Shown piece by piece: positions 1-9,540 of a DNA stretch of 64,000 nt. This DNA is from Neisseria bacilliformis (GTDB lineage Bacteria > Pseudomonadota > Gammaproteobacteria > Burkholderiales > Neisseriaceae). How positions within the stretch are numbered: position 1 is the stretch's first letter; every line of letters starts with the position of its first letter. The DNA lies in contig NZ_CP059571.1 of assembly GCF_014055025.1 (NCBI RefSeq), forward strand, positions 62,001-126,000. The letters run 5' to 3'. The position numbers were made by a program, and so were the translations under genes. The notes below the pieces were generated by a model. That model was given only the letters and a program-made list of their open reading frames with translations. It did not search any database and was not told the origin of the DNA.

Positions 1-53
1 GCGGTGGTGTTGCCGTATTGTTTGTGCAGCTTGCGCACGCTCAGGAGTGCCAT
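1..53 (-). CDS. Amino-acid ABC transporter ATP-binding protein, N-terminal fragment
   Basis: Only the first 17 codons are present (MALLSVRKLHKQYGNTT); the gene runs off the left edge. The sequence resembles the start of GlnQ-type ATPases of polar amino-acid importers. It begins one base after the stop of the downstream-facing permease gene, so it should be the last or a later gene of the same operon, energising the two permeases. Identity is inferred mainly from context because no Walker motif is in view. Confidence 0.7.
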   Translation of the reverse strand, partial: MALLSVRKLHKQYGNTT

Positions 54-54
54 G

Positions 55-723
55 TCAGTGTTCCCATTTGTTTTCCAGCCGCGCCGCCAAGAGCGACAGC
101 GGCCAGCAGCAGAGGAAGTAGAGGATGAAAATTAGGCCGTACACCCAAAGCGAGGCGTTGGGCACGGTGAGCAGCGAGTTTTCGATAATCTGCTGGCCGA
201 CCTTCACCACTTCGATCACGCCGATAAGCGAGGCCAGCGAGCTGGTTTTGATCATGCGGGTGAAGAGGTTGATCGCGCCGGGCAGCACGCGGCGCACGCT
301 CTGCGGCAGTTCGATGTAGACAAAAACCTGCCGCCGGCTCAGGCCGAGGGCGAGGGCGGATTCGGTTTGGTGTTTTTCAACCGATTCGAGCGCGCCGCGC
401 ACTAAGTCGCCCATTTCGGCCACGCCCCACAGGGTGAACACCCACACGCACACCCACAGCCCGTCGATGTGCACGCCCGTCCACACCGACAGGCCGAAAT
501 AAAAGCCGAAGAGCCACACCAAAATCGGCACGATGCGCACGGTTTCCAGATACAGGCGGCCGGCAAAGCGCAGAAGGCGGTTGCGCGAACGCAGCAGCAG
601 TCCGAACAGCGTGCCGAACACGCAGGAGAAGGCCACCGAAAGCAGGGAAATCTGCGCCGTCAGCAGCAGCCCTTTGCCCAAACGGGCGATGTTCTGCCCC
701 TCGAAAAGCCAGTCAAGCACCAT
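55..723 (-). CDS. Polar amino-acid ABC transporter permease
   Basis: A 222-residue inner-membrane protein of the HisM/GlnP type. I start it at MVLDWLFEG, 57 residues inside the longest open frame, because the preceding residues are Ser/Cys/Pro-rich shadow sequence and this start overlaps the upstream permease by 11 bp, as is usual in such operons. It shows several hydrophobic helices and the cytoplasmic EAA loop (ESALALGLSRRQVFVYIELP) that docks on the ATPase. It should pair with the other permease to form the channel for an amino acid; the substrate cannot be read from sequence. No binding-protein gene is in view. Confidence 0.88.
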   Translation of the reverse strand: MVLDWLFEGQNIARLGKGLLLTAQISLLSVAFSCVFGTLFGLLLRSRNRLLRFAGRLYLETVRIVPILVWLFGFYFGLSVWTGVHIDGLWVCVWVFTLWGVAEMGDLVRGALESVEKHQTESALALGLSRRQVFVYIELPQSVRRVLPGAINLFTRMIKTSSLASLIGVIEVVKVGQQIIENSLLTVPNASLWVYGLIFILYFLCCWPLSLLAARLENKWEH

Positions 724-1372
724 ATTTCGCACTCCGCACGCGGTTTTCCGCCCACCGCGCCAAAAGCGAGAGCGGCAGCAGGATGACGAGGTAGGCGGCA
801 AACAGAAGCAGCAGGGCTTCGTTGGTTTTGTAGTCCATGCCGATGATGTCTTTGGTAACGAACAGCAGCTCGGCCACGCCCACCGCGCTGACAACGGAAG
901 TTTCCTTAATCAGAAACAGCACGTTCGCCCCCACCGCCGGCAGGGCGACCGCCCACGCCTGCGGCAGCTCCACATAGCGGAAAACCTGCCATCGGCTCAG
1001 CCCCACCGCCTTGCCCGCCTCAATCTGCCCCTGCGGCACGGCGAGGATGCCCGCGCGCAGGGCCTCGGCCATGTAGCTCGCACCGAGGAAGGCGAGCGCG
1101 ATCACGCCGCAGGTGAAGCCGTCCCATTTGATGCCCGCCTTGGGCAGGCCGTAATACAGGAAGAAAAGTTGGATCAGCAGCGGCGTGTTGCGCGAAAGCT
1201 CGATATAGGCGCGGGCGGGGGCGTACAGCGGCCGGATTTTGTAGGCCGTTACCACCGCCACCGCCAGCCCGAACAGCAGCGACAGGGCGATGCCGTACAG
1301 CGAGAGTTCCAGCGTGAGCTTGGCGGCCTCGGCGAATTTGGGCACGGCGTTGAAAAGATAGGTCCAGTTCAT
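713..1372 (-). CDS. Polar amino-acid ABC transporter permease
   Basis: A 219-residue permease of the same HisMQ/GlnP family. The start MNWTYLFNAVPKF is preferred over the longer frame, whose first 20 residues are non-conserved. The EAA loop is visible (IEAGKAVGLSRWQVFRYVELPQ). It is the first gene of the leftward operon permease-permease-ATPase. Two distinct permeases imply a heterodimeric channel, as in the glutamate, histidine or cystine importers. The upstream gap holds only repeats, so the promoter probably lies within the first 100 bp upstream, though I see no strong -35/-10 pair. Confidence 0.88.
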   Translation of the reverse strand: MNWTYLFNAVPKFAEAAKLTLELSLYGIALSLLFGLAVAVVTAYKIRPLYAPARAYIELSRNTPLLIQLFFLYYGLPKAGIKWDGFTCGVIALAFLGASYMAEALRAGILAVPQGQIEAGKAVGLSRWQVFRYVELPQAWAVALPAVGANVLFLIKETSVVSAVGVAELLFVTKDIIGMDYKTNEALLLLFAAYLVILLPLSLLARWAENRVRSAKYGA

Positions 1373-1551
1373 GAAACGGCGCGGGAAACGGGAAAAGGCG
1401 GCATTGTATGGTTTTGTAAGCGCGCACGGCAAATAGCCCTGCGGAATAAGGCCGTCTGAAAAAGGGTATAAGGAGTTGGAAGATGGGAGAGGCCGTCTGA
1501 AAAAATGCCGTCATTCCCACACAGGCAGGGATAACGGAATGGCGGGTCATA

Positions 1552-1662
1552 CGTAGGGTGTGTCGCCCCAAGGCGACGCACGCGTTCTCTGCCGTGCAAC
1601 AAATCCGCGCGGTTTCCCCAAAACATCAAAACCGCGTGCGTGGCTGCGCCACACACCCTACG
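1552..1662. repeat. GTAGGGTGTG-family inverted repeat, copy 1
   Basis: The left arm begins GTAGGGTGTGTCGCC and continues with GACGCACGCG. The right arm is its imperfect reverse complement, ending CCACACACCCTACG. Similar arms recur near 33.43, 37.28, 37.51, 45.23, 48.56, 61.44 and 61.66 kb. I do not know a published name for it. Confidence 0.7.
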
Positions 1663-1671
1663 CTCGTTACA

Positions 1672-1741
1672 GTAGGTCGGGCATTTATGCCCCGACGTTT
1701 TTCAAATTCGCCGGTGTTAGTCGGGCATGAATGCCCGACCT
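1672..1741. repeat. GTCGGGCAT-family palindrome, copy 1
   Basis: Two inward-facing arms, each itself a small palindrome (GGTCGGGCAT...ATGCCCGAC), are separated by about 25 bp. Copies occur near 9.35, 11.2, 15.9, 16.8, 22.75, 23.73 and 34.41 kb. The RNA would fold strongly. Confidence 0.7.
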
Positions 1742-1768
1742 GCTGCGCTGTGCAACAAAGAGGGTAAG

Positions 1769-1810
1769 AGGCCGTCTGAAAAACCGGTTTTACGGTTTTC
1801 AGACGGCCTC
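1769..1810. terminator. DUS inverted-repeat terminator
   Basis: Two AG-DUS words face each other (GAGGCCGTCTGAAAAA ... TTTTCAGACGGCCTC) just after the murJ stop codon. This is the usual neisserial intrinsic terminator, and it could work in both directions. Confidence 0.8.
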
Positions 1811-1848
1811 TTACTATGCGCGTGATGCGGCGTTTCTTGTTCCCGCCC

Positions 1849-3387
1849 TCAGTTTTCCGCACGCCGGAAATGATGCGGACGGAAGCCCAGTGCGGCAAGC
1901 GAAGTGAAGTAGAGGGTGATGCCCAGAAGCACCAGCCAGAAAAGCTGCAAGGCTTTCTGCCAGCCGCGCACGTCTATCCATTCGAGCGGCATCAAGGTTT
2001 GCGCCGCCAACAGGCCGCCGCCCATCACCGCCAGCGCGGCGGCGAGTTTGGCGAGAAAGCCCCGCCAGCCCGCTTCGGGGCGGTACAGTCCTTTGACCCG
2101 CAGCAGGGTGTAGAGCAGCGCGGCGTTCAGGCATGCGCCGAGGCCGACGGAGAGCGAGAGGCCGACGTGTTTGAGCGGCACGATGAAGGCAAGATTCATG
2201 ATTTGGGTAACAACCAGCGTGAACACGGCGATTTTCACCGGCGTTTTGATGTTTTGTTCGGCATAAAAGGCGGGCGCGAGCACCTTGATCATAATCTGGC
2301 CGACAACGCAGAAGGAGCAGGCCATCAGCGCGTTTTTGGTCATCACCGCGTCGTGGGCGGTGAAGCCTTTGTTGACGAACATGGTGGCGATCAGCGGGTA
2401 GGCGAGCACGGCCAGCCCCAGCGCGGCGGGCGCGGCCAGCAGGCAGCACAGCCGCAGCCCCCAGTCGAGCAGCTTGGAAAACTCGCGCGGGTTGCGCCCG
2501 AGCGCGTGTTTGGACAGGGTGGGCAGCAGGATGGTGCCGAGGGCGACGCCGAGCACGCCGGTGGGCAGTTCGGTGAGGCGGTCGGCGTAATACATCCAGG
2601 AAATGCTGCCGCTTTGCAGGTAGGAGGCGAATATCGTGTTGATAACAAGGGAAATCTGCGCCACGCTGGCGGCGAAGATGGCGGGCATCATCTGTTTGAC
2701 CACGCGGTTGACCGCCGAGTTTTTGAAATCGAGCTTGGGCAGGTTGAGAAAGCCCTGTTTCGCCAGCCAGGGCAGTTGGAAGGCCAGCTGCAAGATACCG
2801 CCGACAAACACCGCCCAGGCCAGCGCGGTAACCGGCGGGTCGAAATAGGGAACGAAAAACAGGGAAAAGGCGATGAACGACAGGTTGAGCAAAACCGGCG
2901 TGAAGGCGGGGATTTGGAATTTGTGGTAGGTATTGAGAATAGAGCCGACGAAAGACGACAGGGAAATCAAAAAGATATAGGGAAACATAATCCGCAGCAG
3001 GTCGGTTGCCAGCGCGAATTTGTCGGGATTTTTGGCAAAGCCCGTCGCCGTGATGCCGATAATCCACGGCGCGGCCAGCACGCCGAGGGCGGTTACGACG
3101 GTGAGCGCGAAGGTGAGCATGCCGGCGATGTACTGCACAAACTCGCGCGTCGCCTCGGGCGATTTGGTCTCTCTGTATTCGGCCAGCACCGGCACGAACG
3201 CCTGCGCGAACGCGCCTTCGGCGAAGATGCGCCGCAGCAGGTTGGGCAGCTTGAAGGCGGTGAAAAACGCGTCGGTGGCATCGCCCGCGCCGAACACCCG
3301 CGCAATGATCATGTCGCGGACAAAGCCGAGGATGCGCGAGAGCATGGTCATGCTGCCGAGTTTGCCGAGGATGGGGAGCAGGTTCAT
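1849..3387 (-). CDS. murJ: Lipid II flippase MurJ
   Basis: A 512-residue polytopic inner-membrane protein that moves lipid II across the membrane for peptidoglycan synthesis. The N-terminus [20 protein letters not shown] plus [22 protein letters not shown] is the classic MurJ/MviN signature, with conserved charged residues in the first helices and [10 protein letters not shown] after them. Length matches the family (about 510) and roughly 14 hydrophobic segments are visible. It ends just before a DUS-hairpin terminator. Its upstream neighbour on the same strand is tRNA-Lys, about 45 bp away. The long frames on the opposite strand are composition shadows. Confidence 0.97.
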   Translation of the reverse strand: MNLLPILGKLGSMTMLSRILGFVRDMIIARVFGAGDATDAFFTAFKLPNLLRRIFAEGAFAQAFVPVLAEYRETKSPEATREFVQYIAGMLTFALTVVTALGVLAAPWIIGITATGFAKNPDKFALATDLLRIMFPYIFLISLSSFVGSILNTYHKFQIPAFTPVLLNLSFIAFSLFFVPYFDPPVTALAWAVFVGGILQLAFQLPWLAKQGFLNLPKLDFKNSAVNRVVKQMMPAIFAASVAQISLVINTIFASYLQSGSISWMYYADRLTELPTGVLGVALGTILLPTLSKHALGRNPREFSKLLDWGLRLCCLLAAPAALGLAVLAYPLIATMFVNKGFTAHDAVMTKNALMACSFCVVGQIMIKVLAPAFYAEQNIKTPVKIAVFTLVVTQIMNLAFIVPLKHVGLSLSVGLGACLNAALLYTLLRVKGLYRPEAGWRGFLAKLAAALAVMGGGLLAAQTLMPLEWIDVRGWQKALQLFWLVLLGITLYFTSLAALGFRPHHFRRAEN

Positions 3388-3433
3388 AGCCGTTGCGAAA
3401 AAAAAGCCAAGTTTTGCAACCTGGCTTGATGAA

Positions 3434-3509
3434 TGGTGGGTCGTGAGCGATTCGAACGCTCGACCAACGGATTAAAAGTCCGCTGCTCTACCGGCTGAGC
3501 TAACGACCC
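3434..3509 (-). tRNA. tRNA-Lys (UUU)
   Basis: A 76-nt cloverleaf on the minus strand. The acceptor arm GGGTCGT pairs with ACGACCC, followed by discriminator A and an encoded CCA. The D-arm is AGCTCAGCCGGTAGAGC. The anticodon loop CTTTTAA gives UUU, which is lysine. The T-arm contains GTTCGAATC. All stems are intact. Confidence 0.97.
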
Positions 3510-3649
3510 GGCGATGAATTTGAAGAAGCGCGGATAATAATGGGCTCAGGCAAACGTGTCAAGCGTTTTCTCTGTTTTTTTGCCGCGCGGCGGCGGAGGC
3601 CGTCTGAAAAATAGTAAAATGCCGCGCTTTCACCCATAGGAAAACCGCC

Positions 3650-4078
3650 GTGCGCCGCCTGCCCCTGCTCGTTTCCATATTCCTGCTCGCCGCCTGCGCC
3701 TCCGATTTCAGGCAGCGCGAAAACGCCTTTCTTCGCCGCGAAAGCGAAGAAACGCTGGCGCGGAAAATCGTCAAAGGGCAGACCACCCGCGCCGATATGG
3801 AAGCCATGTTCGGCAAGCCTTCGCGCTATTACAGCAACGGCTGTTACACCTATGAAATCACGACGCTGCCGTTGTACACCTTCCTGACCGGTTATTTCTA
3901 CATGAAAACCCGCTACGACACATGGAAGCTGTGCGTCGATTACGCGGGCGACACTGTGGCCGACTACCGTTTCAGCCACGATGTCAAAAACGACATCGAT
4001 TCCCCCGTCGGCAGCCTGATCCAAGACATTTTCAGACGGCCTAAAAAATCCCCCCAATCCGAAAAGGAAACCCCATGA
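3650..4078 (+). CDS. Small lipoprotein, SmpA/OmlA-like
   Basis: A 142-residue predicted lipoprotein. The GTG start at 3650 has AGGAAAA about 8 bases upstream and opens directly into a lipoprotein signal with lipobox LAAC (Cys16). The segment [20 protein letters not shown] resembles the BamE/SmpA-type motif in which a helix precedes a short beta sheet, so an envelope role is likely; the exact function is unknown. The stop overlaps the hemL start by 4 bp (ATGA), suggesting translational coupling although the two have no obvious functional link. The last 20 codons run through a DUS word, encoding FRRPKK. Confidence 0.75.
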   Translation: MRRLPLLVSIFLLAACASDFRQRENAFLRRESEETLARKIVKGQTTRADMEAMFGKPSRYYSNGCYTYEITTLPLYTFLTGYFYMKTRYDTWKLCVDYAGDTVADYRFSHDVKNDIDSPVGSLIQDIFRRPKKSPQSEKETP

Positions 4079-5358
4079 CCCGCAATGAAACCCTGTTTAA
4101 CCGAGCCAAATCCATCATCCCCGGCGGCGTGAACTCGCCCGTGCGCGCTTTCGGCAGCGTGGGCGGCGTGCCGCGCTTTATTCAAAAAGCCGAGGGCGCG
4201 TATGTGTGGGACGCAGACGGCACAAAATACATCGATTACGTCGGCTCTTGGGGGCCGGCGATTGTCGGCCACGCCCACCCCGAAGTAATCGAAGCCGTGC
4301 GCGAAGCCGCTTTGGGCGGTTTGTCGTTCGGCGCGCCCACCGAGGGCGAGATTGTGATTGCCGAAGAAATCGCCAAACTCGTGCCCAGCGTCGAACAGGT
4401 GCGCCTGGTCAGCTCGGGCACGGAAGCCACCATGTCGGCCATCCGCCTCGCACGCGGCTTTACCGGCCACGACAAAATTATCAAATTCGAGGGCTGCTAC
4501 CACGGCCATTCCGACAGCCTGCTGGTGAAAGCGGGCAGCGGCCTGCTCACGTTCGGCAATCCCTCTTCCGCAGGCGTGCCCGCCGATTTCACCAAACACA
4601 CGCTGGTGTTGGAATACAACAACGTCGCCCAACTGGAAGAAACCTTCGCGCAAATCGGCGGCGAAATCGCCTGCGTCATTGTTGAGCCGTTTGCCGGCAA
4701 TATGAACTTGGTCAGGCCGTCTGAAAACTTTGTCAAAGCCTTGCGTGAGCTTACCGCCAAACACGGCGCGGTGCTGATTTACGACGAAGTGATGACGGGT
4801 TTCCGCGTTGCGCTCGGCGGCGCGCAGTCGCTGCACGGCATCACGCCCGATTTGACCACCATGGGCAAAGTGATCGGCGGCGGTATGCCGCTGGCCGCGT
4901 TCGGCGGGCGCAAAGACATCATGGCCTGCATTTCCCCGCTCGGCGGCGTGTATCAGGCGGGCACATTATCGGGCAACCCCGTCGCCGTCGCCGCAGGCTT
5001 GAAAACGCTGGAAATCATCCAACGGCAGGGCTTCTACGAAAACCTCACCGAGCGCACCGCGCAGTTGGTTGACAGCTTCAAAACCGCCGCCGCCGAGACG
5101 GGCGTGGCATTCTCCGCCGACAGCGTGGGCGGCATGTTCGGCTTGTATTTTGCCGACCGTCTGCCGCAAAACTACGCCGACATGGCGCGTTCAAATGTGG
5201 ACGGCTTCAAAACCTTCTTCCACGGTATGCTCGACAAATCCGTCGCCTTCGGCCCCTCCGCCTACGAAGCAGGCTTCGTTTCCGCCGCGCACACCAGCGG
5301 GCTGATCGAAGAAACCGCGGCGGCCGCGAAAGAAGTGTTTAAGGCAATGGCCGTCTGA
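4075..5358 (+). CDS. hemL: Glutamate-1-semialdehyde 2,1-aminomutase
   Basis: A 427-residue PLP enzyme converting glutamate-1-semialdehyde to 5-aminolevulinate in the C5 heme pathway. The PLP lysine sits in [17 protein letters not shown] as Lys265, the same number as in the E. coli enzyme. [15 protein letters not shown] (cofactor phosphate region) and YDEVMTGFR (Asp contacting the ring) are both present. Length is standard. It is coupled to the preceding lipoprotein gene by a 4-bp overlap and followed by a DUS-hairpin terminator. A DUS inside the gene encodes RPSEN near residue 216 without disturbing the family alignment. Confidence 0.97.
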   Translation: MTRNETLFNRAKSIIPGGVNSPVRAFGSVGGVPRFIQKAEGAYVWDADGTKYIDYVGSWGPAIVGHAHPEVIEAVREAALGGLSFGAPTEGEIVIAEEIAKLVPSVEQVRLVSSGTEATMSAIRLARGFTGHDKIIKFEGCYHGHSDSLLVKAGSGLLTFGNPSSAGVPADFTKHTLVLEYNNVAQLEETFAQIGGEIACVIVEPFAGNMNLVRPSENFVKALRELTAKHGAVLIYDEVMTGFRVALGGAQSLHGITPDLTTMGKVIGGGMPLAAFGGRKDIMACISPLGGVYQAGTLSGNPVAVAAGLKTLEIIQRQGFYENLTERTAQLVDSFKTAAAETGVAFSADSVGGMFGLYFADRLPQNYADMARSNVDGFKTFFHGMLDKSVAFGPSAYEAGFVSAAHTSGLIEETAAAAKEVFKAMAV

Positions 5359-5427
5359 AAAAACAATCTGCCAAAAAAGCAGCCTGAAAGCGGAAAACCG
5401 GTCTACATCCCGACGCGGCATTTAAAT

Positions 5428-5469
5428 AGGCCGTCTGAAAACCCGTAAAACGGATTTTCAGACGGCCTC
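5428..5469. terminator. DUS inverted-repeat terminator between hemL and pyrH
   Basis: Converging genes share this hairpin: AGGCCGTCTGAAAA, an 11-base loop, then ATTTTCAGACGGCCT. It is placed to stop transcripts from both sides. Confidence 0.85.
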
Positions 5470-5490
5470 TCGGTCTATTCGTGCAATCAA

Positions 5491-6210
5491 TCAGCAGTGC
5501 ACCAGCGTGCCCTCGTTTTCGCCGGCGATAACGCGTTTGAGCGCGCCTTCCTGTGCGATGCCGAACACGACGATGTTGAGCCTGCGTTCGCGGCAGAGGG
5601 CGAAGGCGGTAGCGTCCATCACTTTGAGGTTTTTGTTTAAGGCTTCGTCGAAGGTGATGGTGTCAAAGCGGGTGGCGGCGGGGTCTTTTTTCGGGTCGGC
5701 AGTGTACACGCCGTCCACATTGGTGGCTTTGAGCATCACGTCGCAGTTCATTTCCGCGCCGCGCAGGGCGGCGGCGGTGTCGGTGGTGAAGAAGGGGTTA
5801 CCCGTGCCGCCGGCGAAGATGACGACCTTGCCTTCTTTCAGATACTGGATGGCTTTGGGGCGGGCGTAGGTTTCGGCAATCTGCTGCATCGACAGGGCGG
5901 ATTGGACGCGGGCTTTCACGCCCAGCGACTCGAACGCGTCTTTGAGGGCGAGGGCGTTCATCACGGTGGCCATCATGCCCATGTAGTCGGCGGTGGCGCG
6001 GTCCATGCTGGCGGCCTGCGAGGACACGCCCCGGAAGATGTTGCCGCCACCGACGACGATGCCGACCTGCACGCCCATATCGGCGATTTCTTTCACCTGG
6101 CCGACGATGCGCATGATGGTGTCGCGGTTGATGCCGAAGGGGTCGGCGCCCATCAGGGCTTCGCCGGAGAGTTTGAGGAGGACGCGTTTGTATTTGAGAG
6201 GGGCGGTCAT
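5491..6210 (-). CDS. pyrH: UMP kinase
   Basis: A 239-residue cytoplasmic kinase making UDP from UMP, needed for pyrimidine nucleotides and the UDP-sugars of the envelope. [14 protein letters not shown] is the amino-acid-kinase phosphate loop, [12 protein letters not shown] binds nucleotide, and [15 protein letters not shown] is the UMP-binding stretch typical of bacterial PyrH. Full length. The start is preceded by AAGGAAT. It stands alone here, without the tsf/frr neighbours common in other bacteria. Confidence 0.97.
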   Translation of the reverse strand: MTAPLKYKRVLLKLSGEALMGADPFGINRDTIMRIVGQVKEIADMGVQVGIVVGGGNIFRGVSSQAASMDRATADYMGMMATVMNALALKDAFESLGVKARVQSALSMQQIAETYARPKAIQYLKEGKVVIFAGGTGNPFFTTDTAAALRGAEMNCDVMLKATNVDGVYTADPKKDPAATRFDTITFDEALNKNLKVMDATAFALCRERRLNIVVFGIAQEGALKRVIAGENEGTLVHC

Positions 6211-6435
6211 GTGGGATTCCTTATATAACGGGGTGGGAAGGCAAAACGGCGGGCATTATACGCTTATCCCGCGCCGCGCCCGAGAGGCCGTCTGAAAAAA
6301 TTCCGGCGGGGGGAAGCGGAAGCTGTTTTGCGTCAAACGGGCGCGGCGGCAGGCGGCGCGGCGCGGCGTTTCGGTTTACAATCCGTCTGCCGTTTCAGAC
6401 GGCCTTTTCCAACATTCCGATTAGGAGACAACACC

Positions 6436-6774
6436 ATGAAAACCAAACTCGCCGCCGCCCTGCTCTGCCTGTGCGCCTGCTCCGCCCACGCCGCCTGCAC
6501 GCAGAGCAGCCAGCAGTGCGTGCACTACAAAAACGGCAATGTCGCCGGCGAAGGCGCGTGCACGGTAACCAAATGCCAGGACGCATCCGGCAGCTCGCTC
6601 AAATGGCAGCAGAAAGGCGGCGCGGCGGTGGCAGTGGAAACGAAAAACGGCAAAACCACAGTCAACGGCAAGCCCGGCGGCCAGGTGAAAAACGGCAACG
6701 CCGCCAGCATGGGGCTGACCTGCTACGGCGTGGCCGCCAACAAGGGCGAGCAGTTCTGCGCCACAAGCTACTGA
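6436..6774 (+). CDS. Small secreted cysteine-containing protein, unknown function
   Basis: A 112-residue protein. I use the ATG at 6436, which has AGGAG 9 bases upstream and opens into a signal peptide (MKTKLAAALLCLCACSAHA, predicted cleavage after AHA). The longer upstream frame crosses a DUS and is unlikely to be translated. The mature part has six cysteines, suggesting disulfides in the periplasm or outside the cell, and a Lys/Gly/Asn-rich middle (KNGKTTVNGKPGGQVKNGN). I do not recognise a family. It lies upstream of the exporter gene on the same strand, separated by a DUS. Confidence 0.7.
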   Translation: MKTKLAAALLCLCACSAHAACTQSSQQCVHYKNGNVAGEGACTVTKCQDASGSSLKWQQKGGAAVAVETKNGKTTVNGKPGGQVKNGNAASMGLTCYGVAANKGEQFCATSY

Positions 6775-6818
6775 TTTGCGATTTGCCGCCAACCGACAAC
6801 ATTAAGGCCGTCTGAAAG

Positions 6819-9137
6819 ATGAGTTCCCGCCTCCTGCGCCGTCTTTTCACGGCCGCTTTTTTCCTGCTTGCCGCCTTCCTCGCCTATTCCTTCGCCGCCA
6901 AACAGCCGCTGCAAACCGACCTCGCCGCCCTGCTCCCCGCCGAGCAGCAGCCCGACGCGCTGCTGGTTGCCGCCGACAAAGCGGGCGAGGCGCAGTTGAA
7001 CGGGCAAATCGTCATGCTCACAGGCAGCGCAAATGCGGAAACGGCTTTTCAGGCTGCCGCCGAAATCGCCGGCAAATGGCGGGAAAGCGGCGTGTTTGCC
7101 GAGGTAGACAGCAGCGTGATGCCCGATTTGGACAGCGTGCGCGCCGATATGCAGCGTTTGGCGCAGGCAACGCTGCCGCAGGAGCAGGCGCGGCTGCTGT
7201 TTCAAGAACCGAAACGGTATTTCCAAACCCGCGCCGAAGATGCGGCGAACCCGTTTGCCGCCGTTTCGCCGCTGTCGCTGGAACAAGACTGGCTGGGCTT
7301 CGGGCGGTTTGTGGCGGCGAAAGCCAATCCGCAAAGCCGTTTGCAGTGGAATATGGACAACGGCATGTTGTTCACGGAGGCGGACGGCAAAACATGGGTA
7401 TGGCTGCGCGGCAAACTGGCGGCAGACACGCGTTTTGCCGGCAACGGCACGCTGCTGCCGCTCATCCGCGACAGCCGCGCCATCGCGCAAAAACACGGTG
7501 CCGAAACGCTCTCAGCGGGCGGCGCGCTGTTTGCCGCCGCATCCAAAACCGCCGCCGAAGCGGAAAGCAAAGCCATGAGCATCGCCGGCACGCTGGCCAC
7601 GTTTGCGCTGCTGCTGTGGGTGTTCCGCAGCGCGCGCGTGTTCTGGCTGGCGTTGCCGCTGGCGGCGGGCATGCTCACGGGGCTGGCGGCGGCGTTGGCG
7701 GTGTTCGGCGAAGTGCATATTCTGACGATTGTGATTGGCACGAGTTTGGTCGGCATGCTGGTGGATTTTCCGCTGCACTGGCTTGCGCCGTCGGTTTTCA
7801 GGCAGCCTGAAAACGAAAAATGGTCGTCTGAGAGCGCGATGAAACACGTTTTGCCCAGCTTTGCCGTGAGCCTGCTGATTACCGTGTTGGGCTACGCGCT
7901 GCTGTGGTTCACGCCGCTGACCGTGCTGCGCCAAACCGCCGTGTTTTCGGGCTTCGCGCTGCTGGGCGCGTTCGGCGCAACCGTGCTGTGGCTGCCGCCG
8001 CTGTTTCGCCGTTATCAGGCAAAAGCCGTGCCGTTTGCGAAATTGACGGAAAGATTACTCCGCCTGAAAGGTCGTCTGAACAAGCGTCTGCACAAACGCG
8101 GCTGGCTTGCGCTCGGCGGCATTTTCTTGGCGGTAGGGCTGTGGCGCAGCGACTGGCACGACGACATCCGCCAATGGGTCAATATGCCCTCTGAAATGCT
8201 GGCGCAAGTGCAGCGCATCGGCGAATTGAGCGGCACCGATTTCGGCGGACGCTACATCGTTGCCGAAGCCGCCAGCGAAGACGCGCTGCTCGCCAAAAAC
8301 GCCGAACTCGCCCAAGCCCTGCAACCGCTCGTTGCCCAAGGCAAACTCGGCGGCTTCCAATCGCTAGACCAATTTATCGCCCCCGTTGCCGCGCAGCAGC
8401 AAGTGCAACACCACCTGCGCGAACTCGCAGGGCAGCCTGAAAACTGGCAGCCGCTCGCCGACATCGGTATCCCAAGCGAAACCATACGCCAAGCCCTGAT
8501 TCAGGCAGCCGACACGCCGCCGCTCACGCTTTCAGGCAGCCTGAAAACCGCGCTCGCCCAAGCATGGCAGCCGCTGTATCTGGGCGAAGTAGAACGCGGT
8601 CGCTACGCCGCCGTCGTGCGCTTGAACGGTTTGACAGACGAAGCCGCCGTCCGCACCGCCGCACTGGGCCTTGCAGGCACACACTGGGCAGACAAACGCG
8701 CCCACCTCAACGCCCTCTTCCACCACACGCGCAACCAAGCCGCATGGCTGAAACTCGCCTCCTACGCGCTGGCGTGGCTGCTGCTGTGGCGGATGTTCGG
8801 CGCAAAACGCGGCAGCAAAATCCTTGCCGTGCCGCTTGCCGCCGCCGTCTGCACCGTTGCCGCGCTCGGCTGGCTGGGCATTCCCGTGAGCCTGTTTGCC
8901 ATGTTCGGGCTGCTGCTCGTTTCCGCCATCGGCGTGGATTACGCCGTTTATGCCGTAACCGCCAAACACACCGCCGCCGCACGCTTGGGCGGCATGCTGC
9001 TCGCCGCCGCCACCACCGCCCTTTCCTTCGCCCTGCTCGCATTCAGCAGCACGCCCGCCGTTGCCGCATTCGGGCTGACGGTAACGATAGGCGTGGGGTT
9101 TAATCTCTGGCTGGCGGGGGCGTTGTTGGCAGATTGA
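6819..9137 (+). CDS. MMPL/RND-type exporter, aryl-polyene locus type
   Basis: A 772-residue inner-membrane exporter. One TM helix follows the start (MSSRLLRRLFTAAFFLLAAFLAYSF), then a large periplasmic domain, five helices (about residues 250-400), a second periplasmic domain and five more helices (about 645-770). This duplicated layout is that of MMPL/RND proteins and matches the COG4258 exporters found in aryl-polyene lipid clusters. The link to that pathway is inference from similarity and from aryl-polyene-type genes further right (FAD oxidoreductase, DUF3261-like lipoprotein, ketoacyl synthase). The coding sequence contains at least three Kingella-type uptake words. Confidence 0.75.
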   Translation: MSSRLLRRLFTAAFFLLAAFLAYSFAAKQPLQTDLAALLPAEQQPDALLVAADKAGEAQLNGQIVMLTGSANAETAFQAAAEIAGKWRESGVFAEVDSSVMPDLDSVRADMQRLAQATLPQEQARLLFQEPKRYFQTRAEDAANPFAAVSPLSLEQDWLGFGRFVAAKANPQSRLQWNMDNGMLFTEADGKTWVWLRGKLAADTRFAGNGTLLPLIRDSRAIAQKHGAETLSAGGALFAAASKTAAEAESKAMSIAGTLATFALLLWVFRSARVFWLALPLAAGMLTGLAAALAVFGEVHILTIVIGTSLVGMLVDFPLHWLAPSVFRQPENEKWSSESAMKHVLPSFAVSLLITVLGYALLWFTPLTVLRQTAVFSGFALLGAFGATVLWLPPLFRRYQAKAVPFAKLTERLLRLKGRLNKRLHKRGWLALGGIFLAVGLWRSDWHDDIRQWVNMPSEMLAQVQRIGELSGTDFGGRYIVAEAASEDALLAKNAELAQALQPLVAQGKLGGFQSLDQFIAPVAAQQQVQHHLRELAGQPENWQPLADIGIPSETIRQALIQAADTPPLTLSGSLKTALAQAWQPLYLGEVERGRYAAVVRLNGLTDEAAVRTAALGLAGTHWADKRAHLNALFHHTRNQAAWLKLASYALAWLLLWRMFGAKRGSKILAVPLAAAVCTVAALGWLGIPVSLFAMFGLLLVSAIGVDYAVYAVTAKHTAAARLGGMLLAAATTALSFALLAFSSTPAVAAFGLTVTIGVGFNLWLAGALLAD

Positions 9138-9540
9138 AACCTTTGCAAAACCTTATTGGCAGCCTGAAAAAATAAAAAATGCCGTCATCCCCGCGTAGGC
9201 GGGAATCTTGCTTGATAACAAGAAATTTTTGAAAAAACAAACTATTGCCTAAATCTTACTAAGATTCCCGCCTACGCAGGAATGACAGTAGCCGGGAAAT
9301 TTAGGCGTTTTGCAAAGGTTTCAGATTGAAGCATACAGAAAGCCAAGCAGGTCGGGCATTGTGATGCCCGACGTTTTTATTTACGGCGGATAAAACCAAG
9401 ATGCCCGACCTACACGAAAGGCCGTCTGAAAACCATCATTCCGTTTTCAGACGGCCTGACACGTTCACATTTTCCGACACAGCCCCGCTACGCTTTTCGC
9501 TATAATCGTCCCGATTTCCATTTTTCTGTCTGTTTTCAAA
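9138..9540. repeat. Intergenic gap with paired dRS3 unit, GTCGGGCAT palindrome and paired DUS
   Basis: There is no gene in about 400 bp. A NIME-like unit (9184-9287) has a near-dRS3 at each end. A GTCGGGCAT palindrome lies at about 9348-9413 and facing DUS words at about 9419-9457. A TATAAT at 9501-9506, 35 bases before the next start codon, is a plausible -10 for the efflux genes, but I see no convincing -35. Confidence 0.65.
9184..9287. repeat. NIME-like unit flanked by dRS3 repeats
   Basis: The left end is ATCCCC-N8-GGGAAT (9187-9206, one mismatch from the dRS3 consensus). The right end is ATTCCC-N8-AGGAAT (9264-9283). They enclose about 57 bp of AT-rich sequence. dRS3 elements flanking short RS segments are characteristic of neisserial intergenic mosaic elements. 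Confidence 0.75.

Larger units (their letters stand above)
1373..1848. repeat. Repeat-filled intergenic gap (476 bp)
   Basis: No gene is visible. In order, the gap holds two single DUS words (near 1450 and 1490), a degenerate dRS3 around 1512-1535, an inverted repeat of the GTAGGGTGTG family (1552-1662), a palindrome of the GTCGGGCAT family (1672-1741) and a DUS-hairpin terminator (1769-1810). Small frames in it are shadows of these repeats. Confidence 0.8.

Noticed and set aside
1816-3429. Long plus-strand open frame antisense to murJ
   Set aside because: GC-rich third-position bias makes long frames opposite real genes. Its composition (Gln/Arg/Gly/Glu-rich) has no protein-like pattern, and murJ is unambiguous.
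3434-3509. Integration of an element at tRNA-Lys
   Set aside because: The tRNA 3' end is intact, there is no duplicate of it nearby and no integrase, so it is just a tRNA gene.
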